From an uncultured Flammeovirgaceae bacterium (GTDB lineage Bacteria > Bacteroidota > Bacteroidia > Cytophagales > Cyclobacteriaceae): a stretch of 10,417 nt of DNA. Location of the stretch: the NCBI GenBank assembly GCA_946480685.1, contig CAMLLI010000069.1:1-10417 (forward strand), read 5' to 3'. A model generated the notes under the pieces. It was not told where the DNA came from, made no database searches, and saw only the letters and a program-made list of their open reading frames with translations. The position numbers and the translations under genes were made by a program. Shown one piece after another: positions 6,982 to 10,417 of this stretch (the first letter of the stretch is position 1; every line of letters begins with the position of its first letter).

Positions 6982-7855
6982 GCTTTACCTCCCTTCCTGT
7001 ACCTTGATTTTTGATCGGGTGAATCACCAGTAAATTACATGGCATATCTGCAAATATATACTCGAGGCCATGCGGGAAAACACGATCGAACAATGAGAAT
7101 CTGCGGGGCGATGCTCCTACAACCAGCAAGTCGGCATGCTTGCGCTGCGCAAACTTGGCCAGCTCAAAACCTGACTTACCGGCAAGCATTTTTATATTTA
7201 CTTTCAATCCTTCGTGTGGTATACCTTTCAACAATTTCTCTACCGTTTCAATTTCATCTTTCACCAGGCTTTGCCGCAGGTTCTCATACTCTGCTTCCGA
7301 ATGTTGGTCGGATGCCGACATGGTTAAACCATATAGTTTGATTTCGCGAACAACATGCAGCCACTGTGCTTTATCTTTTAAACCAATGGCACACGCTATA
7401 CGAACAGCATCTTCAACATAGGCGCTGTCTTCTGTATTCACCACTATATTTCGGAAAGGTGCCGGTGTGTTAGACGGATCGGTGAGCATAAGCACCGAGC
7501 AACCAGCCTTGCGTAGAATTTTACGCGCTATCGTACCGAGATAATACTGAACAAGATTCTCCTGCTTAAGCGCACCCGCCACCAGCAAGTCTACGTTTTC
7601 TTTTTTGCAGGTTGCCAGTATACGCTCGCTGGGTTTGCCCTGCTCCCAGCAGACGCGAACGTCTTTATCAAGTGACAAATTAACACTCGCCAAAAATTCA
7701 TTCAGCAGTAATTTTTCACGGTCGCCATAGTCGCCTACATGAATGAGAATGAGTTCGGCATTCCATAAATTTTTTAACCGGGCCACCTCTGCAAGCAGGG
7801 CTTGCGTGCGCGGAGAGAACGCCAGGGCTAATGCTATTTTATGGAACTGCACCAT
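6974..7855 (-). CDS. Tandem universal stress protein (two UspA domains)
   Basis: This 293-residue cytoplasmic protein contains two UspA folds. Domain 1 covers about residues 1-127, from the first strand FHKIALALAFSP to NVDLLVAGALKQ and CSVLMLTDP. Domain 2 covers about 133-281, from FRNIVVNTEDS to HADLLVVGASPRRF and CNLLVIHP. The usual nucleotide-binding pattern after the fourth strand (G-x2-G-x9-G-[ST]) is not seen in either half: domain 1 has GALKQENLVQYYLGT and domain 2 has GASPRRFSLFDR. ATP binding is therefore doubtful. The gene is first in a two-gene operon, and its TAG stop lies inside the start region of the antiporter (overlap 6974-6981). UspA domains are often fused to, or encoded beside, CPA2 antiporters, so a cytosolic regulatory role on the transporter is a reasonable inference. 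Upstream, TATCTTAC (7863-7870, minus strand) is only a 6/8 match to the -7 word. Confidence 0.9.
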   Translation of the reverse strand: MVQFHKIALALAFSPRTQALLAEVARLKNLWNAELILIHVGDYGDREKLLLNEFLASVNLSLDKDVRVCWEQGKPSERILATCKKENVDLLVAGALKQENLVQYYLGTIARKILRKAGCSVLMLTDPSNTPAPFRNIVVNTEDSAYVEDAVRIACAIGLKDKAQWLHVVREIKLYGLTMSASDQHSEAEYENLRQSLVKDEIETVEKLLKGIPHEGLKVNIKMLAGKSGFELAKFAQRKHADLLVVGASPRRFSLFDRVFPHGLEYIFADMPCNLLVIHPIKNQGTGREVKHG

Positions 7856-8188
7856 TAAGGCGGTAAGATAACGGATTTTAATACGGGATTGGTAGTGTAA
7901 AATTTAGTAATAACTGCGGGATGGCCGGTATCAACCGTGTTGCCGTTTACTGAAACTTACTCGCCCTATAGCAGGGAATTGTAAACACCTGAACAATATA
8001 CCTGTTCGTTAATGTGTTGCAACGCTGTTTTACTTTTCAGGATTCTCTTTTGCCGTAAATTTCATTACACCTTCGCTTTCCATTCTTCTTACTTTTTTCT
8101 GAAAAACTTGCACGGATACGCCAACCGGGATAATCAAACGGTACCATCTACAGGGGTATTCTACTTTTGTTTACTCAAAATTCGAAGA
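7856..8188. other. Gene-free divergent intergenic region (333 bases)
   Basis: This lies between the Usp start (minus) and the kinase start (plus). The kinase reading frame stays open upstream to an ATG at 8012, but the extra 59 residues are Cys/Phe/His/Tyr-rich and unlike a real N terminus. Visible items are a TACTTTTC near-match to the -7 word at 8031-8038, a short GAACA/TGTTC pairing (7991-7995 and 8003-8007), and pyrimidine-rich stretches around 8040-8100. The region before about 8150 is longer than two promoters need. I see no tRNA, riboswitch or convincing small gene. Confidence 0.6.
8162..8169 (+). promoter_or_regulatory. -7 promoter element (TACTTTTG) for the histidine kinase gene
   Basis: TACTTTTG matches TAnnTTTG exactly and lies 19 bases before the chosen ATG at 8189. 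If it is active, transcription starts near 8173-8176, downstream of the alternative ATG at 8012. That supports the shorter 428-residue protein. No TTTG is seen at the -33 position (around 8139). Confidence 0.5.
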
Positions 8189-9475
8189 ATGGAGTTTAGA
8201 AAAGTGATACGGGATTTGATTGTTGGTGAAGACAAGCACATTGAGTCTTGGGGAGAGTATAAACAGGTGATGCTGTCCGGGCAATTTGCGCTGCTCGGCA
8301 TTCTGGTATGTGCACTATATATAGTGATCGATGTTTTGTCAGGTACATATTTCTCGGTGCCGGTATTTGTATGCAGCGCTTTTTTTCTTTCGCTCTCTAT
8401 TTTCATACATCGCCAAGGCGACCATTGCCTGGCAAATTACTTCTTATTGCCTACGGTTAACATCATGGTATATCTGTTCGCGGCCAGCGAATCACCCAAC
8501 ACCGGTATCTTTGTTTTTTTCATAGCTAATTCTGTTGCGGCTTTCGCGGTGTTCAGCTATAAACAGCGACTACTGTCGATATTGTTCGCTGTATTTACCT
8601 ACGTACTCTTTGCAATGGCTTACTTTGTAGATTTCAGTCTGCTTCCGAAGAGAAATCATAGCGAAGAATTACTGTTGCTACATCTTGTATTGAATTTTAC
8701 TGTTGCGCTGCCAGCCATTACCATGGGAGTATATCTGCTCATCAGCCTGAATCATTACAACGCTATACAGCTTGTGCAGAGCAACGAGATGCTTACCAAG
8801 ACTAACCGCGAACTCGATCGTTTTGTATATAGCACTTCGCACGATCTTCGCGCTCCACTCACCTCCATCATGGGTCTGCTTAATATAGCCGAGCGCTCGC
8901 AGAGCACCCACGAGATGAAGAACTATATGCTGATGATGAAAGACCGCATTCATTCACTGGATAAGTTCATTAAAGATATTACCGATTACTCCCGTAACAA
9001 CCGTCTTGATATCACGCGCGAAAAAGTAAATCTCCATGAACTGGCGCATGAGGTATGGGATAGTCTCCGGTACTCTCCGGAAGCCGAGCGAATTGATTTT
9101 CATGTTGATATACCGGAAGATGCCGTGGTGGAATCTGACAAGAACCGTCTGCGCATTATTATCGGTAACCTGGTTTCGAATGCCATCCGCTATCACGATA
9201 ATCGTAAAGACGGAAAGTATATACGCCTGCAGCACCAGTTAAACGGACGCGTTTTCTATCTGAAAGTAGAAGATAACGGTCAGGGTATAGCACCGGAGTA
9301 TCACGGCAAGATATACGATATGTTCTATCGCGGTAACGAGAAATCAAAAGGCTCCGGTCTCGGACTATATATTGTAAAGGAAACGCTCATGAAGCTTTCA
9401 GGTTCTATACATCTTGAATCCGCACCGGGTGTTGGCTCTACCTTTACAGTAAAACTGCCCAAGCATATTGCGTAA
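8189..9475 (+). CDS. Orphan membrane sensor histidine kinase
   Basis: With the ATG at 8189 the protein has 428 residues. About six membrane helices lie at roughly 33-50, 55-75, 82-99, 107-123, 127-147 and 161-187, with only short loops, so there is no large external sensor domain. There is no HAMP or PAS domain: a short helical linker (about 190-210) leads directly into HisKA with the phospho-acceptor His218 in STSHDLRAPLTSI. The HATPase domain is complete: N box NLVSNAIRYHD (327-337), G1 EDNGQGIAP (361-369), F box YDMFYRG (376-382) and G2 KGSGLGLYIVKE (387-398). It ends VGSTFTVKLP, as is usual. No response regulator is adjacent, so the partner is unknown. The signal is probably sensed within or at the membrane. 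An upstream ATG at 8012 is in frame but is disfavoured by sequence and by the -7 element at 8162. The chosen start has a weak purine-rich stretch (GAAGA) directly before it. Confidence 0.92.
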   Translation: MEFRKVIRDLIVGEDKHIESWGEYKQVMLSGQFALLGILVCALYIVIDVLSGTYFSVPVFVCSAFFLSLSIFIHRQGDHCLANYFLLPTVNIMVYLFAASESPNTGIFVFFIANSVAAFAVFSYKQRLLSILFAVFTYVLFAMAYFVDFSLLPKRNHSEELLLLHLVLNFTVALPAITMGVYLLISLNHYNAIQLVQSNEMLTKTNRELDRFVYSTSHDLRAPLTSIMGLLNIAERSQSTHEMKNYMLMMKDRIHSLDKFIKDITDYSRNNRLDITREKVNLHELAHEVWDSLRYSPEAERIDFHVDIPEDAVVESDKNRLRIIIGNLVSNAIRYHDNRKDGKYIRLQHQLNGRVFYLKVEDNGQGIAPEYHGKIYDMFYRGNEKSKGSGLGLYIVKETLMKLSGSIHLESAPGVGSTFTVKLPKHIA

Positions 9476-9528
9476 GTAATCCCCTAACAAACGGCAGGGT
9501 ACTAACCTTAACATTTAAAAAACAGGTG

Positions 9529-9547
9529 ACAGTCCGTTGCAGACTGT
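9529..9547 (+). promoter_or_regulatory. Short inverted repeat covering the glyS -33 position
   Basis: ACAGTC (9529-9534) and GACTGT (9542-9547) are exact reverse complements around the 7-base loop CGTTGCA. The loop contains the TTG (9537-9539) that serves as -33 candidate for glyS. The dyad could be an operator; at 6 bp it could also be chance. Confidence 0.3.
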
Positions 9548-9565
9548 TGACTAATATTATCTTTG
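9537..9565 (+). promoter_or_regulatory. Promoter for glyS (TTG, 18-base spacer, TATCTTTG)
   Basis: TATCTTTG (9558-9565) is an exact TAnnTTTG -7 element, and TTG (9537-9539, preceded by G) lies 18 bases upstream, close to the usual spacing. It is the only one of the four promoter words in this window with a plausible -33 partner. Only 6 bases separate it from the ATG at 9572, so the transcript should have almost no leader. Confidence 0.6.
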
Positions 9566-9571
9566 CCGCTT

Positions 9572-10417
9572 ATGGCAACGCAAGAAGATAACCTGTTTAA
9601 AAATGTGATTGCCCATGCCAAGGAGTATGGGTTCATCTTTCCTTCCAGTGAGATTTATGATGGCCTCAGTGCTGTATATGATTACGGGCAGAACGGGGCC
9701 GAACTGAAGAACAATCTGAAGGAGTATTGGTGGAAATTTATGACCCTGCTGCACGATAATATAGTAGGGATCGATGCCGCTATCTTCATGCACCCCACAA
9801 CCTGGAAAGCTTCCGGCCACGTGGACGCCTTTAACGATCCGATGATCGACAATAAAGATTCCAAGAAACGCTATCGCGCAGATGTGCTCATTGAAGATGC
9901 AATCGCGAAGATGGAAGATAAGATCAACAAAGAGGTTGAGAAAGCCGAGAAGCGTTTTGGCGATGCCTTTAACAAAGAGACTTTTGTTACTACGAACGCG
10001 CGCGTACTCGAGTATCAAAAGAAGATCGATGAAACCAACGCACGTCTCAAAGATGCGATGGGCAATGGCGACATGGCTGCGATGAAGCAGTTGATTATTG
10101 ACCTCGAAATTGCAGATCCTATTTCCGGAACCAAGAACTGGACCGATGTTCGTCAGTTCAACCTGATGTTCTCTACCGAGATTGGTTCTTTGGCAGATGA
10201 AGCCAACAAGATATACTTACGTCCGGAAACAGCTCAGGGTATATTTGTAAATTTTCTGAACGTGCAGAAGACCGGTCGTATGAAGATACCGTTTGGTATA
10301 GCACAGATCGGCAAAGCTTTCCGTAACGAAATTGTAGCGCGTCAGTTTATATTCCGTATGCGTGAGTTCGAGCAAATGGAAATGCAGTTCTTTATCAAGC
10401 CGGGCGAAGAAATGAAA
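9572..10417 (+). CDS. glyS: Glycyl-tRNA synthetase, alpha2 (eukaryote-like) type, 5' part
   Basis: This enzyme attaches glycine to tRNA(Gly). The visible 282 codons run to the window end and the C-terminal half with the anticodon-binding domain is missing. Recognisable parts are the N-terminal [16 protein letters not shown] (18-33), [16 protein letters not shown] (35-50) and [17 protein letters not shown] (67-83), all typical of the single-chain alpha2 GlyRS. A charged helical insertion with coiled-coil character follows (about 95-185). The catalytic core continues with [24 protein letters not shown] (216-228) and class II motif 2 around [12 protein letters not shown] (247-258) with Arg251 and Glu253, then [14 protein letters not shown] (261-274). 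This is not the alpha2-beta2 bacterial type (glyQ/glyS subunits); the symbol glyS is used as is customary in Bacteroidota, and glyQS is an alternative. The ATG at 9572 gives the family N terminus. Its promoter overlaps the 96-base gap after the histidine kinase. Confidence 0.95.
   Translation, partial: MATQEDNLFKNVIAHAKEYGFIFPSSEIYDGLSAVYDYGQNGAELKNNLKEYWWKFMTLLHDNIVGIDAAIFMHPTTWKASGHVDAFNDPMIDNKDSKKRYRADVLIEDAIAKMEDKINKEVEKAEKRFGDAFNKETFVTTNARVLEYQKKIDETNARLKDAMGNGDMAAMKQLIIDLEIADPISGTKNWTDVRQFNLMFSTEIGSLADEANKIYLRPETAQGIFVNFLNVQKTGRMKIPFGIAQIGKAFRNEIVARQFIFRMREFEQMEMQFFIKPGEEMK

Noticed and set aside
7991..8007. GAACA / TGTTC dyad upstream of the kinase (LexA- or regulator-like)
   Set aside because: Only 5 bp per arm, not positioned on a recognisable promoter, and no known consensus is matched convincingly.
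8012..8188. Upstream in-frame extension of the histidine kinase from an ATG at 8012
   Set aside because: The 59 extra residues look non-coding (Cys, Phe, His, Tyr-rich) and an exact -7 promoter element at 8162 lies inside the extension; the start at 8189 is preferred.
9557..10018. 153-codon open frame on the minus strand opposite glyS
   Set aside because: It lies over the conserved GlyRS N-terminal region and the glyS promoter and resembles no family I recognise; it is a shadow of the true frame.
1..10417. Mobile elements, CRISPR arrays, tRNA or rRNA genes, toxin-antitoxin or phage-defence modules
   Set aside because: No repeat-spacer pattern, transposase or integrase motifs, cloverleaf-like segments or defence domains were seen. 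mazG here is the housekeeping two-domain form and has no mazEF neighbour.

Overview
The window looks like an ordinary chromosomal stretch from a member of the Bacteroidota, most likely Cytophagales-like. The genus is not claimed. The evidence is: a membrane-type MutS-related ATPase of the kind common in that phylum; Bacteroidota-style GlmM (GGEGNGG motif) and GlyRS sequences; ribosome-binding sites that are weak or absent; and exact copies of the Bacteroidota -7 promoter word TAnnTTTG in front of four of the genes. There are no rRNA, tRNA, CRISPR, phage or insertion-sequence signals.

Layout: (1) 1-1075, plus strand, the 3' part of a MutS-related membrane ATPase, ending in a hairpin that overlaps its stop codon. 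(2) 1109-2038, minus, a lipoprotein with six YWTD-type beta-propeller repeats. (3) 2116-3255, minus, a NifS/IscS-type cysteine desulfurase. (4) 3322-4725, minus, a GlmM-type phosphohexomutase with a GTG start. (5) 4870-5694, plus, divergent from glmM, the MazG NTP pyrophosphohydrolase. (6) 6981-5746 and 7855-6974, minus, a two-gene operon of a tandem UspA-domain protein followed by an overlapping CPA2 cation/proton antiporter, convergent with mazG. (7) 7856-8188, a 333-base gene-free divergent region. (8) 8189-9475, plus, an orphan six-helix membrane histidine kinase. (9) 9572 to the window end, plus, the 5' part of glycyl-tRNA synthetase.

Most of these genes are housekeeping: sulfur transfer for Fe-S clusters and tRNA thiolation, amino-sugar supply for the cell wall, nucleotide-pool cleaning, and tRNA charging. 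They show no common pathway. The only functional pairing clearly supported by the DNA is the UspA-domain protein with the antiporter, whose reading frames overlap by 8 bases. Stress or ion sensing and transport are the themes of the right half (antiporter, Usp, histidine kinase).

I see no convincing new multi-gene system. The observations most worth a second look are: TATA-containing words at well above random expectation, even inside genes; four of four 8/8 TAnnTTTG promoter words, with the glyS copy so close to the ATG that its mRNA should be almost leaderless; a 10-bp perfect inverted repeat without a U-tract in front of the lipoprotein gene; and a membrane-tethered MutS-like ATPase of unclear function.
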